From positions 1-28,164 of IMG/VR virus record IMGVR_UViG_3300027704_000119: DNA of 28,164 bases; one strand, written 5' to 3'. The stretch comes from a virus. The notes beneath the pieces are model-generated. The model searched no databases. It was not told the origin of the DNA and was given only the letters and a program-made list of their open reading frames with translations. A program made the position numbers and the translations under genes. This document shows, one piece after another, positions 17,452-26,800 of this stretch (its first letter is position 1; the number at the start of each line of letters is the position of its first letter).

Positions 17452-17856
17452 ATGAAATTAACATCAAGAAGAATTATCTATGAAGACTATGACATCATTG
17501 TTGAATGGTGGAAATCATGGCCAGACTGGGTTCCATTAGCTAGAAACTTACTTCCAGAAGAAGGAACTGGAGGTATAATGATAGAAAGAGACGGTAAGCC
17601 TTTAATAGCTGGTTTTTTGTATGGTACTAATTCAAAAATATGCTGGATGGAATGGATTGTATCTGATCCAAAACAAAAAAATAAATCAGATGCTATAGTA
17701 TTGCTAATATCTTCATTAGAAGAATGGGCTGTCGAAGGAGGGTTTGAATTAATTCTTAGTATAGGCAGAAGTAAAAGCCTTATAGATAGACATAAAGAAC
17801 TAGGGTATACGGTGGACAGTGATCCATCTTACGAAATAATTAAAAAAATAAAATAA
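17452..17856 (+). CDS. GNAT-fold acetyltransferase-like protein
   Basis: This 134-residue protein has the order of elements of the GNAT N-acetyltransferase fold: a first strand and helix (YEDYDIIVEWWKSWPDW), a central beta pair (GGIMIERDGKPLIAGFLYG, 40-58), and the splayed strand WMEWIVSDP (65-73). A long helix (AIVLLISSLEEWAVEGG) and a C-terminal ELGYTVDSDPSYEIIKKI strand follow. The usual acetyl-CoA pyrophosphate loop, R/Q-x-x-G-x-G/A, is replaced by KQKNKSDA (74-81), so cofactor binding may be weak or lost. Small GNAT-like proteins recur beside tail genes in marine phages; a structural or modifying role is unknown. It is separated by 10 nt and 1 nt from its neighbours and its start context is three ATTAA units. 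Confidence 0.65.
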   Translation: MKLTSRRIIYEDYDIIVEWWKSWPDWVPLARNLLPEEGTGGIMIERDGKPLIAGFLYGTNSKICWMEWIVSDPKQKNKSDAIVLLISSLEEWAVEGGFELILSIGRSKSLIDRHKELGYTVDSDPSYEIIKKIK

Positions 17857-17857
17857 T

Positions 17858-18592
17858 ATGGCAGTAGTAGCAGCAATAAGCGCTGGAGTCACTATAATAG
17901 GAGGCGCTGTAGCAGCAAATCAAGCTGATAAAGCAGCGGGTAGAGCTCGTAGAGACAAAACAAAAGCAGAGGCTGAAGTAGAAAGTATAAAAGCTTCAAG
18001 ACAATCTATAACAAACCCTTATGAATCAACTAGAGATTTAAGTTCTTTAGCGGGTGACTTGTCTAGTAACTTAAGCAATCCTTTTGCTAGCTTAGGAGTT
18101 GCTACAGGTGCTGCAGAGATACAAATAGAGCAAGCTGATATTGCTTTAGCTAATACATTAGATACTTTAAGAGCTTCAGGAGCTAGTGCTGGTGGAGCTA
18201 CAGCTTTAGCACAGGCTGCATTACAAAGCAAAAAAGGAGTTGCTGCTAGTATAGAGGGTCAAGAGGTTGCAAATGAAAAACTAAGAGCACAAGGTGAGCA
18301 GGGTTTACAAGCTCAAAAAATGTCTGAACAGCAAAGAATTCAAGGAATTGCTATATCAGAAGGTCAAAGAGTTCAACAAACTGATGCCGCTGGTAAAGCC
18401 TTTACGTTTGAAAAACAAGAATCTAGAACTAATATGGATCTTAATGCTGCTGCAGGTAAAGCTCAGCAGGCTGCTCAAAGGGAAGCTGATGCAAACGCCG
18501 CTAAATCGGCTGCAATTGGTGGGGCAATAAGTGGACTTGGTAGTATTGGTGGTGCTATGATAGGTAATATGGACATTGGAACTTTTAAATAG
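17858..18592 (+). CDS. Small internal virion protein (T7 gp14-like type)
   Basis: This 244-residue protein has an Ala/Gly/Val/Ile-rich hydrophobic N-terminus (about 1-21, AVVAAISAGVTIIGGAVAAN). A long Gln/Ala/Glu/Lys-rich helical body follows, with EQADIALANTLDTLRASGAS in the middle. A second Gly/Ala/Ile-rich hydrophobic segment lies near the end (about 215-237). This two-ended amphipathic layout matches small podovirus internal proteins that leave the virion early and enter the outer membrane, of which T7 gp14 is the model. There is no cleavable signal peptide with a recognisable AxA site. It is the first of three consecutive genes that look like the ejected-protein block. Function is inferred from composition and order. 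Confidence 0.6.
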   Translation: MAVVAAISAGVTIIGGAVAANQADKAAGRARRDKTKAEAEVESIKASRQSITNPYESTRDLSSLAGDLSSNLSNPFASLGVATGAAEIQIEQADIALANTLDTLRASGASAGGATALAQAALQSKKGVAASIEGQEVANEKLRAQGEQGLQAQKMSEQQRIQGIAISEGQRVQQTDAAGKAFTFEKQESRTNMDLNAAAGKAQQAAQREADANAAKSAAIGGAISGLGSIGGAMIGNMDIGTFK

Positions 18593-18610
18593 TAATTAAA
18601 AAAATAAAAT

Positions 18611-20794
18611 ATGGGAGCTTACGATAATCCGAAAATAATAAGAGATAGATCTGGCGAGATATACGGTCAAGCTTTAGCTGGTTTTGGTAAATCAATTGCA
18701 GGTGGTTTAACTAACGCTGCTAATAAAAGAGATCAATTAAGGCAACAAGCAAGTGCTGAGCAAAAAAGAACTCAAAATATACAATATCAAATACAGCAAC
18801 AACAATTTTCTGAAAGAAATAGAAATTTTACTGAATTAAGAAAATCTGGTGTTCCTTTAACTGGTCAATTTAAAGGTTTAACGCAAGACTCTTTAATGGG
18901 TGTTGGTAAACCTGGAGATGAAAATTACCAAATGGGTTCAGTAGAAGCAGCTACTCTTCTTGCAACATCTTCAGATTTAACATTAGAGCTAAGGCAATCG
19001 TTACAAAAAACAATTGACGATAGTACTCAATTTCAGCAAGGATTATTACAAAATGCTGGTAAAATAGTAGCAGAACTTGAGCAATATAAAGATCTTCCTG
19101 CTTCCGAGTTAATGAAAAACTTTACATTTTCTGGAGCAACTGATTATGAAAGGTTAGGATCTCAATTTACAGCAGCAATACTATCTGAAAAAGAACTTCC
19201 TGGAGCTTTTACAAACAAAACTTTAACTAGAGGAGCTGATGGAGCACAAATATTAAGCACCTCAACAAAACTTAAACCAGATAATTCTTTAATAAAAGGA
19301 TACCCTGAGTTTCAAGATGAAGAAAAATATCCTAGAGATAGTGATGGAAATATAGAAATAAAATGGTCTAAAGATATTAACAAAGATGTTAATTTATTAG
19401 ATGACATTGAAAAAGGTATTGAGTCTTCTAATATATCTGAAGAATTAAATTTTACTAAAGATGGGACTTTAACAGAAGAACAATTTGTTGGAGGAGTAAC
19501 AGGCTCTGATAATCCTATAAAAGGTTTACCTAACTACAGACAAGTCATGTTAGAAAAAATAGTCAATGTAGGTAATTGGGTCAATGTTCCAGATCCTCAA
19601 AATCCAGGTAAGTTTATTCCTGGTGGAGCGTTACGTGATCAATTAAAAGGTGTTGCTGCAGGAAAATTAACTCTGCCAGATCAACAACTATCAGCTTACA
19701 TGCAAAATAGATTAGGATTATCTGGTTCTTTTGATATGAAAAAGTTTAGAACCGGAGAAGATGATGGAAAAGAAGATAGCATAATGGATACGTGGGCTCA
19801 AAATAAATATGGTAAAAAATGGGATGGTGGAATGCAAGAAGCTTTTATTGAAGATGAATTAGTTGAAGAATTTTTAACAGACAGAACATCAAAGCTAAAA
19901 CGTAGACCTGCTAACAAGCAAGACATCGCAAATGGTTGGTCAGTTAAAGATCCTAAAACAGGAGAACAAACTGTTTATTTCCAAGGTAAAGAACAGGTTA
20001 GTCAGGTTGCTTCAAAAGAAAAAAAAGGTTATGATTCAAAACCTTTAGTAAATAAGTTTGTAAAACAAGTTACTGAAAATCCAGGCAGTATGGCTAGAGA
20101 AATATTAAGTTATGATCTTGTAAAAGAAAACGTAACGTCAGAAGGGTTTGATCCAGGTGGTGATAGAGTAATAAAACCAGGAGAAAAAGTTATAACTTTA
20201 GGTAAAAAAGGTGATGATAATTATAGCGAGTTTAACTTAACTAACAAGGAAGATCAAAGAAGATATGCAAGAAAAATAATTAAAGGAGACGAAAGAATAA
20301 GTACTTTGCCTACAAAAGATAGACAAATGGTTATAGACGGAATAATAGATTCATTCCCTAACGCTACAAAAGAACCAGAAATTGATGCTGCTACTGGCTT
20401 GGAAAAAGTTAGCACAGATAATGTAGCTTTATATGAAGAACAGTCTACAAAATTAAATGCAGTTATTGATGCTTCAGAGCGACTTAGTAATGCTGATGGA
20501 GTTTTTGTAGGTACTAAAGGCATGATGAAAGATGGTGATTCAAAATTATTCGTAAATGCTCTTATTGATATAATAAAAGAGGTTCCAGCTGATCCTAAAA
20601 ACTTAATATCTTCTTTAAATTTACAATTCAAAGGTGCTGGAGGTGATAGTGATAAAGAAAAATCTTCAGGAGTTAGAAAAGGAAGAATGTTAAATAATGC
20701 TATGGCTTACATATTGAGCAGTAAAAATCCTTACAATTTAGATAAAAAAATATTTGATGCTTATAGAGCTGAAATGCTTGAATCAGATAAATAA
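18611..20794 (+). CDS. Mid-size internal virion (cargo) protein
   Basis: This 727-residue protein has an amphipathic helical start (GQALAGFGKSIAGGLTNAAN, about 18-37), then a Gln/Arg-rich segment (RDQLRQQASAEQKRTQNIQYQIQQQQF, described here in part). A mostly helical, highly charged body follows with no enzyme motif I can see. The absence of membrane segments, the high helix content, and the position between the gp14-like protein and the giant protein fit the middle member of a three-protein ejection set, as gp15 is in T7. Homology to gp15 is not visible by eye. It starts 18 nt after the preceding stop in an all-A/T context and ends 8 nt before the next gene. Confidence 0.55.
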   Translation: MGAYDNPKIIRDRSGEIYGQALAGFGKSIAGGLTNAANKRDQLRQQASAEQKRTQNIQYQIQQQQFSERNRNFTELRKSGVPLTGQFKGLTQDSLMGVGKPGDENYQMGSVEAATLLATSSDLTLELRQSLQKTIDDSTQFQQGLLQNAGKIVAELEQYKDLPASELMKNFTFSGATDYERLGSQFTAAILSEKELPGAFTNKTLTRGADGAQILSTSTKLKPDNSLIKGYPEFQDEEKYPRDSDGNIEIKWSKDINKDVNLLDDIEKGIESSNISEELNFTKDGTLTEEQFVGGVTGSDNPIKGLPNYRQVMLEKIVNVGNWVNVPDPQNPGKFIPGGALRDQLKGVAAGKLTLPDQQLSAYMQNRLGLSGSFDMKKFRTGEDDGKEDSIMDTWAQNKYGKKWDGGMQEAFIEDELVEEFLTDRTSKLKRRPANKQDIANGWSVKDPKTGEQTVYFQGKEQVSQVASKEKKGYDSKPLVNKFVKQVTENPGSMAREILSYDLVKENVTSEGFDPGGDRVIKPGEKVITLGKKGDDNYSEFNLTNKEDQRRYARKIIKGDERISTLPTKDRQMVIDGIIDSFPNATKEPEIDAATGLEKVSTDNVALYEEQSTKLNAVIDASERLSNADGVFVGTKGMMKDGDSKLFVNALIDIIKEVPADPKNLISSLNLQFKGAGGDSDKEKSSGVRKGRMLNNAMAYILSSKNPYNLDKKIFDAYRAEMLESDK

Positions 20795-20802
20795 TATACT
20801 AT

Positions 20803-23800
20803 ATGGATGAAATAGAAGAAGAAGTTATACAAGAAGATATTGTAGAACAATGTCCTCCAGGTCAAGAGAAAGACGAATTTGGAGAGTGTGTTGATATAGA
20901 TAATAATCAACCTACTCCTTTTTCTCCACCTGAAAATTTTGGAACACCTATCACAACCTCTGCAGACATTGAGGTTGTTAAACAAGATATTAAAACTAAA
21001 ATAGAAGATAAAAACCCAGAAAGACAAGAGTGGGGAATGTTTGAATCAATTATCGCGGCAGATGCTACAGAGTATATAGATACATTTAATGGTTCATGGA
21101 CAGGTAAAGGTATAACTTTTGAACAAGGAGATGTTGTAGCAGAAAAAATATCTATTGAAAAAGGGTCAAAACTTTTTAATGAATTAGTATTACAAGATGA
21201 GACAATAAACAAAAGATTAATACCTCAAGCGGCTCAAGAACTGCAACCACAGTTTGATGCTAAAATATTAGAATTAAGAAAAAAATACAATGGAGCAACG
21301 TCAGAAGAGTGGGTGAAAGCTGAAGAAGAATATAACACATTTTATAATGACAAAATGATGGAAAGCTTAATTGCTAATCCAAAGTATAAAAGAGTTTTAG
21401 GAGCTTATGAGCAGATAGTTGGAGACGAAATAGAATCAGAGTTTAAATCACAAAAAAGATTTGAATTAGGTTTAGAAGATAATGCTGATATGTCTGAAGG
21501 TTGGAAAAAGTTTAAGAAAAACTTAAATAAATCTTGGATAGGATTAGGATTACTAGCTACCGCAAGCTCTAAAGAAGAAACAAATTTAATAAATCTTATT
21601 GAAGCAAAAATTAGTAGCGGTGAATTAGATGAAAACATGTCTTATGGAGATTTAAATTCTGAGATAGTTGATCAATTAGAAATTAAAAAAGCAGGTCAAA
21701 AGCTAAACGATAAATTTAGAGATAAAACTTTAAAAGAAGTTGTTGATAAGATGAAATCCAGAACTGATACTAGGTCTGAAGGAACGTTGCGTCGGCTAGG
21801 AAAAATTGATGATATTAATGCAGACTTAGAATTTTTTAAAAAAGCAGAAATATTTGATGAAGATGGTTTAACATTTGATGAATTTCAAATGATGATTGCA
21901 GAACAAATACCTCAGCTTGCTTTATCATTATTACCATACGGTATTGGTGTTATGGGACAAGAGGCTGGTGGTAATTATGTAGATAATTTATATGCGGCTG
22001 CTCGTCAAGAATTTAATTTAAAAGATGGAGAAAAACCTAGTGAAGAACAATTGCTACAAATAATAAGTGAAGGCAAGGATAATAAAGGTATTGCTATTGT
22101 GTCAGGTATAGTGTCTGGTCAATTAGAAAGACTAGGTGCTAAAAAAGTGTTATCAGCTAGTTTAGGTGGTACAAAAGCTATAGGATCTTTATTAAGAGGA
22201 GAATTTAAAGCATCATTAAGAGCTGCTGGCACTACAACAGTAGAAGCTATTAAGTCTGGTATGTGGGAAAGTGTCACAGAAACAGGGCAAACAGGAGTTT
22301 CACAATTAGGACAAACGGTTACAGGTGGAAAAAATTCTTTTAATTTTGGCGAAATACTAGAAAGTGCTGGTCAAGGTGCTTTATTAGGTACAGTATTTCC
22401 TTTAGGTGGTGGTATAGCTAGACAAAGTATGACTGAGTTTCAAAACACAGCTGCAATTGTTGCAGGTAAGTTTGATAGAGAAGCTACAGAAAATTACTTT
22501 AAAAAAATAGAAACATCTATTAAAAAAGATGGTAGATTAACTGAAGAAAGTAGAAGAGAAAGATTAAAAGCTTTAGGTAATGTTAGATCAGCTAATATGA
22601 AAGTGCCTAAAAATATGGGTGGTAAAACTAAAACCGATGCTATTAATCTTTTGGTAAAACAACAACAAATAAAAAATCAATACGAAGGTGTTGATAATAA
22701 TTTAATACCTGATAGTGTTAAAACAGAGTCTCAAGATATTGGTGATAGATTAAAAGCTTTAGCTACTACTGATAGATTTTTTGATCCTAAAAACCTTAAA
22801 AAAAGAACTGAAGATGTTGAAAAAGTTAAAATTGCTAGAGAAAAAGACACTAGAAGTACTGAAAATATAGCTATTGATCTTGGTTTTGGATTTGAAGGAA
22901 ATTTATCTATAGAGGAATTAAAAAAAATAGGTGGGAAAAACTTTGATAGCACAACACTAGGTTTTATTAAAAACGGTACTATATACTTAAATCAAGAAGC
23001 TTTGAAAAATAGTAGTTCTGTTAAAACTTCTTCACATGAGCTATTGCATGGTATAATAAAAAATGCTGTAGGCACAAAAATTACCCAACAAGGAATAAAA
23101 GATTGGATGCAATCTAATTTAAGTCAAAGTCAAAGAGATATTGTAGAAGGATTGATGGAAAGTAAAGGTTATAATAAAATGGAAGTAGAACAAAAAGATG
23201 GTTCTACAAAAAGTTATTTAGAAGTTAGACCTGATGAATACCTTACTCAAATATATGAAGCAGGAATTATAGAACAACCAGGAATGTTTGAAAAAGTAAA
23301 AGTTTTAGTTCAAGACCTACTAAACAACATGTCTAAAGCTTTAGGATTTGAAGGTAATTTTAGTTTTGCAACTAAAGATGATTTAACTGAATTTTTAAGG
23401 AATTATCAAACAAGTATTAAAAAAGGTAAACTTAGTAAAAAAGTAAAAGACTCTAAGTTTTTTAAACCTGGAAAAAAAGGTCAAGCTTTTTCTCAAGACA
23501 CAACAAATGATACTTTAGTTACTGAAATTAATAGAATACAAGCTTTACCAAAAGATACTAGATCTAGCGCTGATAATAATTTATTAGGTTTTGCTGTTGA
23601 TCAAATAGTAGAAAATAATTGGCCTGTAATAGCTGGAAGAATAGGTTATGAAAATTGGGGTACTCAAGGTATTTCAATTCAAAGTGTTAAAACAGCATTA
23701 CAAGAACAAATTTTAGGTATAGCTAAAGGTCGTACTGGCCAAAAAGGTGGTAAAACTCAATTATTTGAAGATTTTGATATTGATAAAGGAATTGTAGTTA

Positions 23801-26800
23801 CTAGATTAGGAAGTATAGCAGGTTTAAGAAAAGGTGAAATATTAAGAAGAGCTAAAGAATTAGATGCTAAACCTGTAGAAGATACAGAAAGTTTAGATAG
23901 TGAAACAGCTAAACAAGTTGCTGACACATCTACTGAAGTTGTACCTAAAAAACCATCAAGCAAAAAAACCGTTAAAAGAACTGTTGATTCTAAAAAAGTA
24001 CTACCTCAAAACGATCCTAAAGCTAAAGCATTTTTAGATGAAACTCAAACTGCGGTTGAAGCCATGAGTGATCAAGAATTGTTAGACATGCGTTATAAGT
24101 CTTCAAAAACATTAGCTGCCCAAGCTTTTGCTGATATATTTGGAGTAGATGTTAAAGTAATAACTCAATCGAATTTTAATTTAAGTGATATAAAAAACTT
24201 AAAAGAAATTCAAATGTGGATTAAGAAAAATGCTGACATGTTGATAAGATTGTTACCTGAAGGCAATACAACTGTTTTTGATCTACAGTCTAAAAGAAAA
24301 AATGCAGATGGTACTTTTAAAACAATAAAAAGAGGTGGTGAAAGTGTAGGTTTATCTGATTTAATAAGAGATGCTTTCTATATACAAGTCTTTAAAGATG
24401 GAAAACCAGTTAAAATAGATAGTGAAACATTAAACGCTAAAGGAAGAAGTAAAACTAAAAGTAATCAATACAGGAAAAGACCTCAAATAGCTAGAGAATA
24501 TTTTTTAGATCTTTTTGGTATACAAGATGAAACGTTTGATCCAAGAGCATCAGCCGCTCAAGCAATAAAAGGTTTATTAGAAATCACTTCTAGAAATATA
24601 ACTAATCTAGCTGTAAGACAAGAAATAAATACACGACCTAATCTTACTACAGCTGAAAAAGCTTTAGCTCAAGAAAAAGTTAGAGACGGTATAAGTGATC
24701 TTGCATTTAGCAAAGGTGAAGATATAGCTTTTGCTAAAGCTAATATGGACGCAAGACTTATTAAATTTTTAGAAGAAATGGGACTTTTAGGGAATTTAGA
24801 TGCAGAGGGAAATGAAAAGTCTTCTGGAAAAGTCTTAAACCATAACAACGCAAAAGATCGAGCATTTTTTAAAGACATTGTTGAAACAATATTTCCTGAA
24901 TTTATTCCTGTAGAAGTAATGGGATCTGGAACGTACAACGCTTACGCTAATAAAAGAGGTAAATATCAATATTTAACTGGAAATGAAAGAAAAAAGATAG
25001 TTAACGGTGTATATTTAGAAAATCAAAAAGATTTTACAGATAGAGAACGTTACATAGCTTTAACAGCTACACAAGATTTATGGAATAGATTTTCAGCTAA
25101 AAGAAATCCTATAGAGTTTGGAAGTCAAGAATATTTAGATTTAAAAGATGCTAATTATGATGGTATGGAATTTATTTTAGATCAATTTGCTAAAATGGTT
25201 AAAAAATATCCTCAAAGTGCTACTGTTGTAAATGCTATGCTAAGTTCATCATCGTCATACACAGGTCACATGGCAAGACAGTTTTCTTTTCCTAGAGGAG
25301 TAGATCCAAAATTTACGTATTTTGAAAAGCAAAAAAATAAAGCAAAAGAAGCTTTCAAACGTGCCACAATAGGTTTAGATAAAAATAGTGAAAAATATGA
25401 TGCTCTTTTAAAAAGAAAAGAATCATTGTTAAAGAAATTTAAAACAGAAAAAGAGCATGTTTGGCAACAAAATGGTGCAACAGAATTAATGTTAGATGGA
25501 ATACTAGGTAACCAAGTTAAAAAATTTATGCCTATTTTTAAAGAAAGTTATTTTATGCTAGGTTTAATAGAAGAAAATAACAGTAAATTAAAAGATGGTG
25601 ATGGTAAATTTGGTCCTGTATTTGATTATGGTAACAATCAAACTACTGAATTTGTTGAAAAACTAAAAGAAGCTGTTGAAACAGGAGATTTAGACATAGC
25701 TATTCCTTCTTTAATAAGATATTTTAATTCATTAGTTAATAAAAATAATGGAGGGTTTGATCCTAATACTATGACTATTGATGGAAAAACAATAGCTGAA
25801 ATGTTTAATGTTAATATTGATAAAAAAGACATAAACAAACAGTCTATTGCATACCAACAACAGCTTATTCAAGATCAATTATTAGGTAAAGATGTTGACC
25901 CAAGAGCTGAAATGAATGATTTATTAAATTTGGCACCTGTTGTAGAAAAAACTTCTTTTGTAAACAACAATATGTTACCTGAAGTTGCTGCTTTTAGTAA
26001 AGGTGAAATATTTCCTAATGATGTAGTGTTAGATAAAATGAAACTTCTTGATAAACAAGCTAACGATGCTAGAATAGCTTTTAGTAAAGAGCAAGACTTA
26101 TCAACTGATTTTAATAAAATAATAGAAAAAGCAACTGGTATTGGTAAAGAAAAAGAATATGGTAGAACCAAAGCTAGTGCTGTAGGTGCTGATAAAGGTA
26201 GGTTTGATCTTTTTGGAATACCGCCATCAGCTCAAGATTTTGTAGGTTTAACCAGGTATTTTGCTGGTAAAGGAGAACAAGGAGATGCTACTATAGCTTG
26301 GATTAAAGAAAACTTTTTAGATCCATTTGCTAGAGGTAATATAGATATATCAAATGCTAGAGTTGCTTTAGCTAATGACTTTAAAGCTTTAAAAGAAGTT
26401 TTAAATGTAAGTCCTAAAGATTTAAATAAAAAAATAGCAGGTGAACCTTACACTGTAGGTAATGCTGTTAGAGTTTATACATGGACACAGCAAGGTATGA
26501 AAGTTCCTGGTTTATCTAATGCTGACGCTAAAGTATTAAATGATTTTGTAGCTGCTGATTCTAATTTAATTACTTTTGCAAATGAATTAATATCTATAAA
26601 TAAAGACAACGGTTACCCTAAACCAGGCGATGGTTGGTTAGCTGGAACTATAACTACTGATTTGTTAACCGGTTTAAATACTGTTGTTAGAGGTAAATAC
26701 TTAAAACAGTGGCAAAACAATGTTAATGAAGTTTTCAATGAAACTAACATGAATAAGCTTGAAGCTGCTTTTGGCAAAGGTTATAGAGATGCTTTAGAGA

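Noticed and set aside
20254-20631. Open frame of 125 codons on the - strand.
   Set aside because: It is fully inside the 727-residue protein gene on the opposite strand and has no leader or independent codon pattern.
23770-23790. DFDID in the giant protein as a possible RNA-polymerase DxDGD catalytic motif.
   Set aside because: The Gly is missing, spacing is wrong, and no surrounding double-psi barrel pattern is visible.
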